A stretch of 64,000 nucleotides of DNA from Amycolatopsis sp. CA-126428 (GTDB taxonomy: Bacteria; Actinomycetota; Actinomycetes; Mycobacteriales; Pseudonocardiaceae), in NCBI RefSeq assembly GCF_002904335.1, contig NZ_PPHF01000164.1:91149-155148 (forward strand). Reading direction: 5' to 3'. The notes under the pieces were generated by a model. It was given only the letters and a program-made list of their open reading frames with translations, searched no databases and had not been told where the DNA came from. Shown here piece by piece: positions 49,041-58,159 of this stretch. Both the position numbers and the translations under genes were made by a program. Each line of letters begins with the position of its first letter. Position 1 is the first letter of the stretch.

Positions 49041-49627
49041 TGACCGGCTCTTTGCCTCGGATCCGGCGATCGGATGCCCAGGACAACCGCGAACGCCTCC
49101 TCGAGGCGGCCCGGACCGTGTTCGCCACCGCCGGCCTGGCCGCGCCGATGCGGGAGATCGCCCGGCACGCCGGCGTCGGCCCGGCGACGCTGTACCGGCA
49201 CTTCCCGACCAAGGAACAGCTGTTCGCCGAGGCGTTCGCGGAGCGGCTGCGTGCCTGCTACGCGATCGTCGACGACGGCCTCGCCGAGGCGGACGCCTGG
49301 CGGGGCCTGCGCACGGTGATCGAGCGGCTGGGGGAGCTGTACGCCCGGGACCGGGGGACGACCGCGGCGCTGGTGTCGGCCTTCCCCGGCACGCTGGACT
49401 TCACCGCCGACCGGGAACGGGCGCTGAAGTCGCTCGCCGAGCTGGTGCGCCGGGCGAAGGACGCCGGCCGGGTGCGGCCCGAGACGACGCTGGACGACAT
49501 CGTCCTGGTGCTGATGGCCGCCGGTGGCATCCAGGCGGTCACGCCGGCGGCGCGGGCCGCGGCCGTCCGGCGCTACATCACGATCGCGATCAACGGGCTG
49601 CGCGCCGTTCCGGCCCCCCGCGACTAA
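49040..49627 (+). CDS. TetR-family regulator
   Basis: This 195-residue protein has a strong N-terminal helix-turn-helix (residues 10-60; RERLLEAARTVFATAGLAAP, then AGVGPATLYRHFPTKEQLF) and a C-terminal domain resembling the SACE_7040-type TetR ligand domain. The GTG at 49040 is the only reasonable start. It probably represses the divergent quinone-oxidoreductase gene. A second, closely similar TetR is encoded at 50417. Confidence 0.9.
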   Translation: MTGSLPRIRRSDAQDNRERLLEAARTVFATAGLAAPMREIARHAGVGPATLYRHFPTKEQLFAEAFAERLRACYAIVDDGLAEADAWRGLRTVIERLGELYARDRGTTAALVSAFPGTLDFTADRERALKSLAELVRRAKDAGRVRPETTLDDIVLVLMAAGGIQAVTPAARAAAVRRYITIAINGLRAVPAPRD

Positions 49628-49628
49628 G

Positions 49629-49667
49629 TGGGACACTGTTCCGTATAGTAACCGGGACAGTGTCCCA
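49629..49667. promoter_or_regulatory. Paired palindromic operators upstream of the hydrolase-TetR operon
   Basis: Two 13-bp palindromes, GGGACACTGTTCC (49630-49642, one mismatch) and GGGACAGTGTCCC (49654-49666, perfect around the centre), lie 24 bp apart centre to centre. Together they form an 11-bp inverted repeat with TGGGACACTGT at 49629. They end 16 bp before the hydrolase ATG. The coupled TetR at 50417 is the likely ligand-sensing repressor. Confidence 0.6.
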
Positions 49668-49682
49668 TTTAAGGAGCTCTTC

Positions 49683-50420
49683 ATGGCGATCACCTACCTG
49701 CTGGTCCACGGCGCCTGGCACACCGGGCAGTGCTGGGCGCGGGTCGTGCCGCGGCTGGCGGCGAGCGGGCGCCCGGTGTTCACCCCGACGCTCACCGGCT
49801 ACGGCGAAACGCGGCACCTGCTGAACCCGGACGTCGGACTCCGGACGCACGCCGCCGACGTCGTGCGGCTGCTGGTCGAAGCGGACCTGCACGACGTCGT
49901 CCTGGTCGGGCACAGCTACGCCGGCCTGGTGATCTCCGCGGTGGCCAACGAGGTGCCGGAGCGGATCGCGCGGCTGGTGTACCTCGACGCGATGGTGCCC
50001 GCCCACGGGGAGAACGCGATCGACGTCATGCCGGTCACCCGGAGCATGCTCGGGGCCGGCTGGCGGGTCCCGCCGCTGCCCGAGCTGCCCGCGCCCTTCG
50101 GCCTGTTCGGGGTGACCGATCCGGGGGACGTCGCGTGGCTGCGGACCATGCTGTCCGACCAGTCGATCCGGTGCCTCGAAGAGCCGGTCGCCCAGGACAA
50201 CCCGGCGCTGCGCGCGATCCCGCGCACGCACATCCACTGCACGGTGAAGCCCGACGGGTTCGACCGGCGCCCGGTGCCCGCCGTGCAGCCGAACGGCGAG
50301 CCCGCGGACGTGCGCGAGCTGGCCGCCGGGCACGACTGCATGATCACCGCGCCCGGGGAGCTGGCCGGGCTGCTGCTGGACGTCGGGGAGCCGGTGGGGG
50401 CCGGTAGCATGCGGTCGTGA
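49683..50420 (+). CDS. Alpha/beta hydrolase (esterase/salicylate-esterase-like)
   Basis: This 245-residue hydrolase has the early LLVHGAWHTGQCW oxyanion segment, the nucleophile elbow GHSYAG (about residue 79) and a late histidine in AGHDCMI (about 220). The shape matches small plant-esterase-like hydrolases (EstC/MES family). The ATG at 49683 follows AAGGAG. Its stop overlaps the TetR start as GTGA. The double operator upstream suggests tight, substrate-linked control. Confidence 0.88.
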   Translation: MAITYLLVHGAWHTGQCWARVVPRLAASGRPVFTPTLTGYGETRHLLNPDVGLRTHAADVVRLLVEADLHDVVLVGHSYAGLVISAVANEVPERIARLVYLDAMVPAHGENAIDVMPVTRSMLGAGWRVPPLPELPAPFGLFGVTDPGDVAWLRTMLSDQSIRCLEEPVAQDNPALRAIPRTHIHCTVKPDGFDRRPVPAVQPNGEPADVRELAAGHDCMITAPGELAGLLLDVGEPVGAGSMRS

Positions 50421-51007
50421 GCGATTCCCGGACGGCGGCTGGAAAATCGCCGCAGCGCGCCGACGCGCGGCGCAACGCCGGGAACGTCCTCGAGGCCGCG
50501 GCCGCGGTGTTCGTGACCTCCGGCGTCGAAGCGCCGATCCGGGAGATCGCCGCCCGGGCCGGGGTGGGCACGGCGACCATCTACCGCCACTACCCGACCC
50601 GGGCCGACCTGATCCTCGCGGTGTACCGGCGGCAGGTCGAAGCCCTGGCCGAGGTCGGTCCCGCCCTGCTCGCCGGCGGGCGGGGGCCACATGAGGCCCT
50701 GGTCGAGTGGATCGACCGGTTCGTCGACTTCGTCATCACCAAGCAGGGGCTGGCGTCGGTGCTGCAGTCCGACGAAGCCTGCTACGACCCGCTGCACACC
50801 TACTTCCTCGAACGCCTCGGTCCCGTGTGCACCCAGCTGCTGGACGCCGCCGCCGCGGCCGGCGAGATCGTCCCCGGCCAGGACGCCTTCGAGCTGATGC
50901 GCGGCGTCGGCAGTCTCTGTGCCGGCGCGGGGACGGCGACGTACTACGACGCGCGCCACTTGGTGAAGCTGCTGGTCAACGGCCTGCGCCGGTCAGACGC
51001 GCTGTAG
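50417..51007 (+). CDS. TetR-family regulator coupled to the hydrolase gene
   Basis: This 196-residue protein has an N-terminal helix-turn-helix (residues 15-65; NVLEAAAAVFVTSGVEAPIR, then AGVGTATIYRHYPTRADLI) and a C-terminal ligand domain of the same type as the TetR at 49040. The GTG start overlaps the hydrolase stop, so the two proteins are made in step. It most likely binds the paired palindromes upstream of the hydrolase. Its 3' end overlaps the convergent GH95 gene by 15 bp and no terminator is visible there. Confidence 0.9.
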   Translation: MSDSRTAAGKSPQRADARRNAGNVLEAAAAVFVTSGVEAPIREIAARAGVGTATIYRHYPTRADLILAVYRRQVEALAEVGPALLAGGRGPHEALVEWIDRFVDFVITKQGLASVLQSDEACYDPLHTYFLERLGPVCTQLLDAAAAAGEIVPGQDAFELMRGVGSLCAGAGTATYYDARHLVKLLVNGLRRSDAL

Positions 51008-53842
51008 CAGGAAACGCTGGTTGGCTCCGCCGCCGACGGTGTACTGGGAGATCCGGGCCCCGTCGGCGGTCGAAGCACCCCACACGTCCATGGCCAGGCC
51101 GCTGGCCCGGTTGACCAGGCTCACCACCCCGCCGCCCTGGTCGGTGACCTTCCACTGCTGCGTCGTCGCACCGGTGTCCGGCTGCTGGGTGATGTCCGCG
51201 CCCGAAGCCGAGCTCGCGACCTGCAGGACCAGCCCGCTGTGCCGCGCCCGGATGCGGTGGTAGCCGCCGTCCGAGGCGAGGAAGTCGAACTGCTGGTTCA
51301 GCCCGCTGCCGGCCTGCCACTGGATCAGCGCGGCCCCCGCCGCGGTCGAGGCACCGTTGATGTCGGCCGCCTTGCCGCTGTGCTGGGCGACGAGCCGGTA
51401 GTTCACCCCGGGCTCGACCACCGGGGGCGGCCCGCCGAGGGAAGTGGCGCGGTAGGTGTGACCCGCCTGGCCTGCGAAGCGGACCAGGTCCGCTTCGACG
51501 GACACCGGCTGGACCTTGGCGCCGGTCGTGGTGTCGAGCACTTCGTAAGCCGTGGTGAACATCCGGCTGCGGACCTTGACGTCGCCGTCGCGGTCCGGGG
51601 TGATGGTGAGCTGGGTCGCCGCGCCGCTGCTCCAGGCCGCGCCGACCGTGTAGCCGCCTCGCCCGCGCAGGCCCGTGACGCTGCCGGCCGGCCAGGCGGG
51701 CGGCAGCGCGGGCAGCAGGTGCAGCTCGCCGTTGTGGCTGTGCAGCAGCAGTTCGGCGATGCCGGACGTCGCCCCGAAGTTGCCGTCGATCTGGAACGGC
51801 GGGTGCAGGTCGAACATGTTGGGCGCCAGCCGGTCGGTCCGCACGAGGAGCCGGAGCAGGTCGTGCGCCTTGGCGCCCTCTTCCATCCGCGCCCAGTAGT
51901 TGATCTTCCAGGCCAGTGACCAGCCGGTGCCGTCGTCACCGCGCAGCTCGAGGGTCCGGCGCGCGGCGGTGAACAGCTGGGGCGTGCCGCGCTTGCTGAT
52001 CTGGTTGCTCGGGTACAGGCCGTAGAGGTGCGAAATGTGCCGGTGGGTCTGCTCGGTCTCCACCCAGTCGTAAAGCCATTCCTGGATGTTCCCGCGCAAG
52101 CCGACCTTCATCGGCGCCAGCCGCTGCCGGGCCGCCTTGACCTGGTCGGCGAAGGCGGCGTCCACGCCCAGCACCTGGCACGCGCCCGCGCAGCCGTCGA
52201 ACAGGTCGCGCAGGATCTGCATGTCCATCGTCGGGCCCGCGCACACGGACGCGTTCGCGTGGTGGTTCAGTTCGGGGGAGTTCGCCGGGTTGGTGACCAG
52301 GTAGCCCAGCGAGGGTTCGGTCACCAGCGTGTCGAGGAAGAACTGCGCGGCGCCCTTCAGCAGCGGGTAGCGGGCGCGCAGGAACTCGGCGTCGCCGGTG
52401 AACCGGTAGTGGTCCCAGATCATGGTGGCGAGCCAGGCGCCGCCGGTCTGCCACATCCCGGCCTGCGCGAAGTCCACAATGGAGGATCCACGCCAGCCGT
52501 CGGTGTTGTGGTGGGTGACCCAGCCCCGGGCACCGTATTCGACCTGTGCGGTGCGCGCCCCGGTGACCGCGAGGTCGCCGATCATCGCGAACACCGGTTC
52601 GTAGCACTCCGCGAGGTTGGTGACGTCGGCCGGCCAGTAGTTCATCGGCAGGTTGGCGTTGAGGGTGTACTTCGATTCCCACGACGGGTTCAGCTGGTCG
52701 TTCCAGATCCCCTGCAGGTTGGCGGGCTGGGTGCCCGGCCGGGACGAGGAGATCAGCAGGTAGCGGCCGAACTGGAAGAGCAGCGCGGCGAACTGCGGGT
52801 CACTGACGCTGTTGTGCTGGGCGATCCGGACGTCGGTCGGCTGGTCGGCCGCCGCGGTGCGGCCGAGGTCGAGGGTCGTGCGCCCGAAGAGCTTCTGGTA
52901 GTCGGCGAGGTGCCGGCTGCGCAGCGAGTCGTAGGAGAGGGCCTGGGCGGCGGCCAGCCGGGTGCGGGCGAGGCCCTGGTAGTCCCCGTTCACCGTGCGG
53001 TAGTCGACGTAGCTGGTGCCGATCGAGATCAGCAGCGTCACGGCGTCGGCGCCGGACACCCGCAGCGTGCCGCCCGAACTGCTGGTGCTGCCGCCCTCGG
53101 CCGTCGCGCCGGCCAGGGCGAGGAACCGGACCGAACCGGCGATGCCCCGGCTGTCCCCGGAGATCCCGTCCAGCGCGATCGTGGTGCCGTTCGGGCTGGC
53201 CGTCGTCGCCCGCTGGGGGGTGCCCAGTGACGCGGAGAACGAGAGCGAGCCCGGCGTCTCGGCCGTCAACCGCATGACGATCACCTGGTCCACGGCGCTG
53301 GCGAACACCTCCCGCCGGTATCGCACGTTGTTCGCGACGTAGGTGACGACCGTCGTGGCCGTGGTGAGGTCGAGCCACCGCTGGTACGAGGAAACCCCGC
53401 TGTTCCCGGGCAGCGCGAGGCTGAGGGTGCCGACGGGCTGGTACGGCTGCTGGGCGGCCGGGGTGCCGAGCATCTTCTGGTCGATCAGGGACTGCGCCTG
53501 CGTCCACTGGTTGGCGAACACCAGTTGCCGGATCTGCGACAGCGCCCCCGCGCCTTGGGTGTTGCTGTAGTCGTGGGGGCCGCCCGCCCAGACCGTGTCC
53601 TCGTTGAGCTGCAGGCGTTCGGTGTCGGTGTTGCCCGACACCATGGCGCCCAGCCTGCCGTTGCCGATCGGCAGCGCGCGCAGCCACTCGGTGCCGGCCG
53701 GCTTGTCGTACCACAGCGCCAGGTCGTTCACCGCCCGGACGTCGGCGGGTGCGGCCGAAGCGGTCCGGGCGGTGGCCGTCCACGCGATCGGCACCAGCGC
53801 GGCACCCAGCCGCATCGCCTGCCGGCGGGTCAGGTCGGACAT
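50993..53842 (-). CDS. Secreted GH95 alpha-L-fucosidase/galactosidase with ricin-type lectin tail
   Basis: This 949-residue enzyme has a Tat-like signal (LTRRQAMRLGAALVPIAWTA). The GH95 N-terminal domain starts LALWYDKPAGTEWLRALPIG and the (alpha/alpha)6 core carries the catalytic region. The core shows NANLPMNYW (the two asparagines, about residue 425), NSPELNHH (acid region, about 530) and QIDGNFG (aspartate, about 700). The last 140 residues form a ricin-B lectin of three repeats ending ANQRFLLQRV. It removes L-fucose or L-galactose from plant glycans such as xyloglucan. I chose the ATG at 53842. It lies 17 bp after the esterase gene, whose lectin tail is nearly identical. Confidence 0.92.
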   Translation of the reverse strand: MSDLTRRQAMRLGAALVPIAWTATARTASAAPADVRAVNDLALWYDKPAGTEWLRALPIGNGRLGAMVSGNTDTERLQLNEDTVWAGGPHDYSNTQGAGALSQIRQLVFANQWTQAQSLIDQKMLGTPAAQQPYQPVGTLSLALPGNSGVSSYQRWLDLTTATTVVTYVANNVRYRREVFASAVDQVIVMRLTAETPGSLSFSASLGTPQRATTASPNGTTIALDGISGDSRGIAGSVRFLALAGATAEGGSTSSSGGTLRVSGADAVTLLISIGTSYVDYRTVNGDYQGLARTRLAAAQALSYDSLRSRHLADYQKLFGRTTLDLGRTAAADQPTDVRIAQHNSVSDPQFAALLFQFGRYLLISSSRPGTQPANLQGIWNDQLNPSWESKYTLNANLPMNYWPADVTNLAECYEPVFAMIGDLAVTGARTAQVEYGARGWVTHHNTDGWRGSSIVDFAQAGMWQTGGAWLATMIWDHYRFTGDAEFLRARYPLLKGAAQFFLDTLVTEPSLGYLVTNPANSPELNHHANASVCAGPTMDMQILRDLFDGCAGACQVLGVDAAFADQVKAARQRLAPMKVGLRGNIQEWLYDWVETEQTHRHISHLYGLYPSNQISKRGTPQLFTAARRTLELRGDDGTGWSLAWKINYWARMEEGAKAHDLLRLLVRTDRLAPNMFDLHPPFQIDGNFGATSGIAELLLHSHNGELHLLPALPPAWPAGSVTGLRGRGGYTVGAAWSSGAATQLTITPDRDGDVKVRSRMFTTAYEVLDTTTGAKVQPVSVEADLVRFAGQAGHTYRATSLGGPPPVVEPGVNYRLVAQHSGKAADINGASTAAGAALIQWQAGSGLNQQFDFLASDGGYHRIRARHSGLVLQVASSASGADITQQPDTGATTQQWKVTDQGGGVVSLVNRASGLAMDVWGASTADGARISQYTVGGGANQRFLLQRV

Positions 53843-53859
53843 CGTCGTCACTCCGATCT

Positions 53860-55221
53860 TCAGGCGCGCTGGAGCTGGAACCGCTGGTTGGCGCCGCCGC
53901 CGGCGGTGTACTGCGAAATCCGGGCACCGTCGGCGGTGGAGGCACCCCAGACGTCCATGGCCAGGCCGCTGGCCCGGTTCACCAGGCTCACCGCGCCGCC
54001 GCCCTGGTCGGTGACCTTCCACTGCTGGGTCGTCGCGTCGGTGTCGGGCTGCTGGGTGATGTCCGCGCCGGAGGCGGCGCTCGCGACCTGCAGGACCAGG
54101 CCACTGTGCCGGGCGCGGATCCGGTAGTAGCCGTCGGCGGAGGCGAGGAAGTCGAACTGCTGGTTGGCCGCGTTGTGCGAAGACCACTGGATCAGGGCCG
54201 CCCCCGCCGCGGTGGACGCACCGCTGATGTCGGCCGACTTGCCGCTGTGCGCGGCGACCAGGGAGTAGTTCACGCCGACCTGCACCGGCGAGGTGGGCGG
54301 GTTCGGGTCGCCGCCGCCGAACTGGCTGAAGAACTTCCAGATCTCGGCCTTGTCCCAGCTCCGCGCGCCGCTTTCGCAGCCGGTGCAGCCGTCCACCGGG
54401 CCCTGCTGGTGGCCGCCGTCGAACGGCGCCCAGACGACCGGGTACCCGGTCCGGCAGCCCGAGTAGACGGTCAGGTAGTGGGTTTTGCTGCCCGCGGCGG
54501 GTTCGGGGGCGTTCTGCGGGGTGCAGCCGTTGTTCCGGACGAAGGTGTCCCGCAGGCCCCGGCCGGCGCCGATGTTGTCCGACACGCCGTGGATGCCCAT
54601 GTACGCGATGGGCTGGGTGCCGCCGCTGCACCCGCTGATCGCGCCGGGGGCCGCGATGGCCACGACCGCCCGGAAGACCGTCGCCCGGGCGCACGCGAGT
54701 GCGTAGCTCATCGCGCCGCCGTAGCTGAAGCCGATGGAGAACAGCTGGGTCGTGTCGACGCAGAGGTCGTTCTCGATCAGCCGGACCATGTCGTCGGTGA
54801 AGGTCACGTCCTCGCCGCCGGAATTGCCCCAGCCGTTGTTGAGACCTTGCGGCGCCACGAAGATCGTGCTGTTGCCCGACTGCGACTGCATGCCGTAGTA
54901 GGCCCAGGCGTAGCCGTCGCTGCCGCCCGAGGCGACTTGGTCGGCGGTGCCGCCCAGCCAGTGGTAGCCGAACGCCAGCCGGTGCGGAGTGGCGTTGTCG
55001 TAGGTGTCGGGGATCTTCAGGATGAAGCTGCGGGTTTTGCCGTTGCTCTGGATCGTGCGATTGCCGCTGGTGAGCGTCGGGTTCTTGCCACAGCCGGCAC
55101 TCGGCGTGCCGGCGGCGGCGGCGCTTCCGGCCGCGGCGGCGCCCGGGGGAGCGCCGCCCACGGCCAGCGCGAGCACCGCGGCGGTCACGAAGACGCGGAA
55201 CGACGATCCGATCCTGGGCAT
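53860..55221 (-). CDS. Secreted PHB-depolymerase/feruloyl-esterase-like protein with ricin-type lectin tail
   Basis: This 453-residue secreted protein has a signal peptide to about residue 31. An esterase domain of the PHB depolymerase/LpqC/feruloyl esterase group follows, starting SGCGKNPTLTSGN (sequence begins AGCGKNPTLTSGN). It shows HWLGGTAD, the nucleophile elbow GFSYGGAMSYA (about 175), YMGIHGVSDN (acid, about 220) and WAPFDGGHQQG (histidine, about 285). Paired cysteines suggest disulfides. The C-terminal 140 residues form a ricin-B domain. It probably removes feruloyl or acetyl groups from arabinoxylan or pectin. It is the first gene of a two-gene unit with GH95. Confidence 0.85.
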   Translation of the reverse strand: MPRIGSSFRVFVTAAVLALAVGGAPPGAAAAGSAAAAGTPSAGCGKNPTLTSGNRTIQSNGKTRSFILKIPDTYDNATPHRLAFGYHWLGGTADQVASGGSDGYAWAYYGMQSQSGNSTIFVAPQGLNNGWGNSGGEDVTFTDDMVRLIENDLCVDTTQLFSIGFSYGGAMSYALACARATVFRAVVAIAAPGAISGCSGGTQPIAYMGIHGVSDNIGAGRGLRDTFVRNNGCTPQNAPEPAAGSKTHYLTVYSGCRTGYPVVWAPFDGGHQQGPVDGCTGCESGARSWDKAEIWKFFSQFGGGDPNPPTSPVQVGVNYSLVAAHSGKSADISGASTAAGAALIQWSSHNAANQQFDFLASADGYYRIRARHSGLVLQVASAASGADITQQPDTDATTQQWKVTDQGGGAVSLVNRASGLAMDVWGASTADGARISQYTAGGGANQRFQLQRA

Positions 55222-55327
55222 GCGAAATCCTTCGGCCGACGGGGAAATTCCGAGCCCTCGGCGCGGGTCGCCTGCTCAAGGGTGTCCCGGTTGTAGCACG
55301 GATTTCGAATGGTCGTCCAGCCGGAAA

Positions 55328-55338
55328 TGAAAGTTTCA
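55328..55338. promoter_or_regulatory. GAAAGTTTC dyad upstream of the esterase
   Basis: TGAAAGTTTCA is a palindrome around one central base. It is followed by CCGGGAA-ACGA-TTCCCGG (55342-55359), a second 7-bp dyad. Both lie 107-138 bp upstream of the esterase start. The first resembles CGAAA-containing elements described upstream of Streptomyces xylanase genes. Apart from these and the palindrome at 55500, I see nothing else in the 333-bp gap 55222-55554. Confidence 0.4.
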
Positions 55339-55499
55339 ATTCCGGGAAACGATTCCCGGCCGGCGCTTCACGCGGTGGTGACCAGGACCGGGTGGACGCG
55401 GGCACGGTACCCGCCGATGGCCACCCTGCGCAGCGGAAATCCTCCTCGGGAGCGGGCCGTCAGTATGCCGCCCGTCAAAAGGGTCGTGACAAGAATCAG

Positions 55500-55513
55500 T
55501 GTTAGCGCTAACA
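55500..55513. promoter_or_regulatory. LacI-type operator of the GH127 gene
   Basis: TGTTAGCGCTAACA is a perfect 14-bp palindrome with the central CG expected for LacI-family repressors. It lies 41 bp upstream of the GTG start of the GH127 gene, where it would overlap the promoter. Confidence 0.75.
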
Positions 55514-55554
55514 TGCTCCCCGCCCCCTCTGTCCACTGACGAACGGAGACCCCG

Positions 55555-57882
55555 GTGCCCTCACCCATCAGCCGCCGGCGACTGCTGCAAGCCGCCGGCG
55601 CCACCGCCATCGCCTCCGCGGCCGGGTCCGCCATCGGCTGGGCGCCCGCCGCTTCGGCGGTCACCGCCGCGGCCGTCGGGCCGGTCCGCCCGGACGCCGG
55701 GGTGACCCTGTTCCCGTTCGAGCTCGGCCAGGTGCGGCTGACCGCGAGCCGGTGGCTGGACAACCAGAACCGGACGCAGAACTACCTGCGGTTCGTCGAC
55801 GTCAACCGGCTGCTCTACGTCTTCCGGGCCAACCACCGGCTCTCCACCGGCGGCGCGGCCGCCAACGGCGGCTGGGACGCGCCGAGCTTCCCGTTCCGCA
55901 GCCACGTGCAGGGCCATTTCCTGACGGCTTGGGCGCAGCTGTGGGCCGTCGCCGGCGACACCTCGAGCCGGGACAAGGCCACGACGATGGTCGCCGAACT
56001 GGCCAAGTGCCAAGCGAACAACGGCGCCGCCGGGTTCTCCGCCGGCTACCTGTCCGGCTTCCCCGAGGCCGACTTCGACAACCTCGAAGCCGGTCGGCTG
56101 TCGAACGGCAACGTGCCGTACTACTGCATCCACAAGACCATGGCCGGCCTGCTCGACGTGTGGCGGTACATCGGCAGCACCCAGGCCCGCGACGTGCTGC
56201 TCAACCTCGCCGGGTGGGTCGACCGGCGGACCGCCCGGCTCAGCGCGAGCCAGCTGCAGTCGGTGCTGAACACCGAGTTCGGCGGCATGAACGACGTGCT
56301 GGCCGAGCTCTACCAGTACACCGGCGACGCGCGGTGGCTGACCGCCGCGCAGCGGTTCGACCACGCCGCCGTGTTCGACCCCCTGGCCGCGAACCGGGAT
56401 CAGCTCAACGGGCTGCACGCCAACACCCAGGTCCCGAAGTGGATCGGCGCGGCGCGCGAGTACAAGGCCACCGGCACCACCCGCTACCGGGACATCGCGA
56501 CGAACGCCTGGAACATCACCGTCGGCGCGCACACCTACGCCATCGGCGGCAACAGCCAGGCCGAGCACTTCCGCGCCCCCAACGCCATCGCCGCGTACCT
56601 GAACCAGGACACGTGCGAAAGCTGCAACACCTACAACATGCTCAAGCTGACCCGGGAACTGATCGCGCTGTACCCGGACCGCGCCGACCTGGCCGACTAC
56701 TACGAACGCGCCCTGCTCAACCAGATGATCGGCCAGCAGAACCCGGCCGACAGCCACGGGCACATCACGTACTTCAGCTCGCTCAACCCGGGCGGCCGCC
56801 GCGGCCTCGGCCCGGCGTGGGGCGGCGGCACGTGGAGCACCGACTACGACTCGTTCTGGTGCTGCCAGGGGACCGGGCTGGAAACCCAGACGAAGCTTGC
56901 CGACTCGATCTACTTCTCCAACGACACGACGTTGACCGTGAACCTGTTCCTGCCCTCGGTGCTCACCTGGACCCAGCGCGGCATCACGGTCACCCAGACC
57001 ACCTCGTACCCGGCGAGCGACACCAGCACGCTGACGGTGACCGGAAGCGTGAGCGGGACCTGGGCGATGCGCATCCGCATCCCCGGCTGGACCACCGGGG
57101 CGACCATCAGCGTCAACGGCGTCGCGCAGAACGTGACCACCACGCCCGGCAGCTACGCCACCCTGTCGCGGTCCTGGGCCTCCGGGGACACGGTGACCGT
57201 CCGCTTGCCGATGAAGGTCGCGCTGAAGGCGGCCAACGACAACGCGAACGTCGCGGCCGTCACCTACGGCCCGGTGGTCCTGGCCGGCAATTACAGCGGC
57301 AGCACGCTGCCGTCCCTCAACCCGGCTTCGGTCACCCGGACCAGCAGCAGTGCGCTCACCTTCAGTGCCACCGCCAACGGGTCCGCCGTCAACTTGGTTC
57401 CGTTCTATGACGCTCAGGGCTTCAACTACACCACGTACTGGAACACCGGTGGCGCCGGTGCGACGACCTATCGGCTGGTCAACGTGGGGAGTGGGCTGGT
57501 GCTGGGCGTCGAGAACATGTCCACCGCTGACGGTGGCCGGGCGCTGCAGTGGTCGGACAGCGGGACCGCGGACCACAACTGGGAGATGATCACCGACGGG
57601 AGCACGGTTCGGTTCCGGAACGCCAACAGCGGCAAGGTACTGGGGGTTCTCGACATGTCGACAGCGGACAATGCGCGGGTTCTGCAGTGGTCGGACAACG
57701 GGACGGCTGATCACCGGTGGACGGTGGTTGCTCAGGGTGATGGGACCTCGAAGATCCGGAATGTCAACAGTGGGAAGCTGCTGACGATCGAGGGTGGGTC
57801 CGGGTCGGCTGGGGCTTATGCCGTTCAAGGGCCGGACAATGGTGCTGCTGCGAATCGGTGGCGTGTTGTTCGGAACGGATGA
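55555..57882 (+). CDS. Secreted GH127-type beta-L-arabinofuranosidase with ricin-type lectin tail
   Basis: This 775-residue enzyme has a Tat signal (SRRRLLQAAGATAIASAAGS). A GH127 (former DUF1680) catalytic region follows: GNSQAEHFRAP with the proposed acid/base Glu, then DTCESCNTYNM (Glu and Cys zinc ligands) and FWCCQGTGLET with the double cysteine, one of which is the nucleophile in characterised members. A beta-sandwich is at about 450-590. A lectin of three repeats (LVNVGSGLVLGVENMSTADG and equivalents) is at 630-775. It should release L-arabinose from arabinan or hydroxyproline-rich glycoproteins. It starts at the GTG at 55555 after CGGAG. Confidence 0.9.
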   Translation: MPSPISRRRLLQAAGATAIASAAGSAIGWAPAASAVTAAAVGPVRPDAGVTLFPFELGQVRLTASRWLDNQNRTQNYLRFVDVNRLLYVFRANHRLSTGGAAANGGWDAPSFPFRSHVQGHFLTAWAQLWAVAGDTSSRDKATTMVAELAKCQANNGAAGFSAGYLSGFPEADFDNLEAGRLSNGNVPYYCIHKTMAGLLDVWRYIGSTQARDVLLNLAGWVDRRTARLSASQLQSVLNTEFGGMNDVLAELYQYTGDARWLTAAQRFDHAAVFDPLAANRDQLNGLHANTQVPKWIGAAREYKATGTTRYRDIATNAWNITVGAHTYAIGGNSQAEHFRAPNAIAAYLNQDTCESCNTYNMLKLTRELIALYPDRADLADYYERALLNQMIGQQNPADSHGHITYFSSLNPGGRRGLGPAWGGGTWSTDYDSFWCCQGTGLETQTKLADSIYFSNDTTLTVNLFLPSVLTWTQRGITVTQTTSYPASDTSTLTVTGSVSGTWAMRIRIPGWTTGATISVNGVAQNVTTTPGSYATLSRSWASGDTVTVRLPMKVALKAANDNANVAAVTYGPVVLAGNYSGSTLPSLNPASVTRTSSSALTFSATANGSAVNLVPFYDAQGFNYTTYWNTGGAGATTYRLVNVGSGLVLGVENMSTADGGRALQWSDSGTADHNWEMITDGSTVRFRNANSGKVLGVLDMSTADNARVLQWSDNGTADHRWTVVAQGDGTSKIRNVNSGKLLTIEGGSGSAGAYAVQGPDNGAAANRWRVVRNG

Positions 57883-57891
57883 TGGGTGCGA

Positions 57892-57930
57892 GTGATGGAG
57901 CCGGGTGATGGGGCCGGGTGATGGGGCCGG
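57892..57930. repeat. Three tandem 13-bp repeats
   Basis: GTGATGGRGCCGG is repeated three times head to tail (57892, 57905, 57918). The first copy has A where the others have G. It begins 10 bp after the GH127 stop. No function is evident. Confidence 0.85.
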
Positions 57931-57975
57931 TGCTGTGACGCTGTTTTCCCGCCACCCCGAAGCCTGATTGTGACT

Positions 57976-58034
57976 ACGGCCGGCGGCACCGCGTCAAGGC
58001 GGGAAAGATGCCTTGACCCGGCGCCGCCGGCCGT
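57976..58034. terminator. Large hairpin downstream of the GH127 gene
   Basis: Arms of 25 bp (57976-58000 and 58010-58034) pair with two mismatches around a 9-base loop (GGGAAAGAT). The stem begins ACGGCCGGCGGC. It lies between convergent genes and is likely a strong terminator for both. The rest of the 277-bp gap holds only the tandem repeat and GT-rich sequence. Confidence 0.8.
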
Positions 58035-58159
58035 GTTCTGGCTTCGGATCGGGGTTGCGGGGGGCCTGGGTGCCGTGGTGGTCGCCTTGCGTTGCCGTGG
58101 CGGCGTGCCGTGGGTGGTGGTTGGCGCCTTGCGTTGTCTGGCGCGGGAAGTCTTGGCGG

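Noticed and set aside
55368..55514. A 48-codon minus-strand frame beginning MLALTLILVTTLLTGG
   Set aside because: Its start lies on the TGTTAGCGCTAACA operator and the GGGGAG is only one base from the ATG. The hydrophobic start comes partly from the palindrome. It could be real but I cannot support it.
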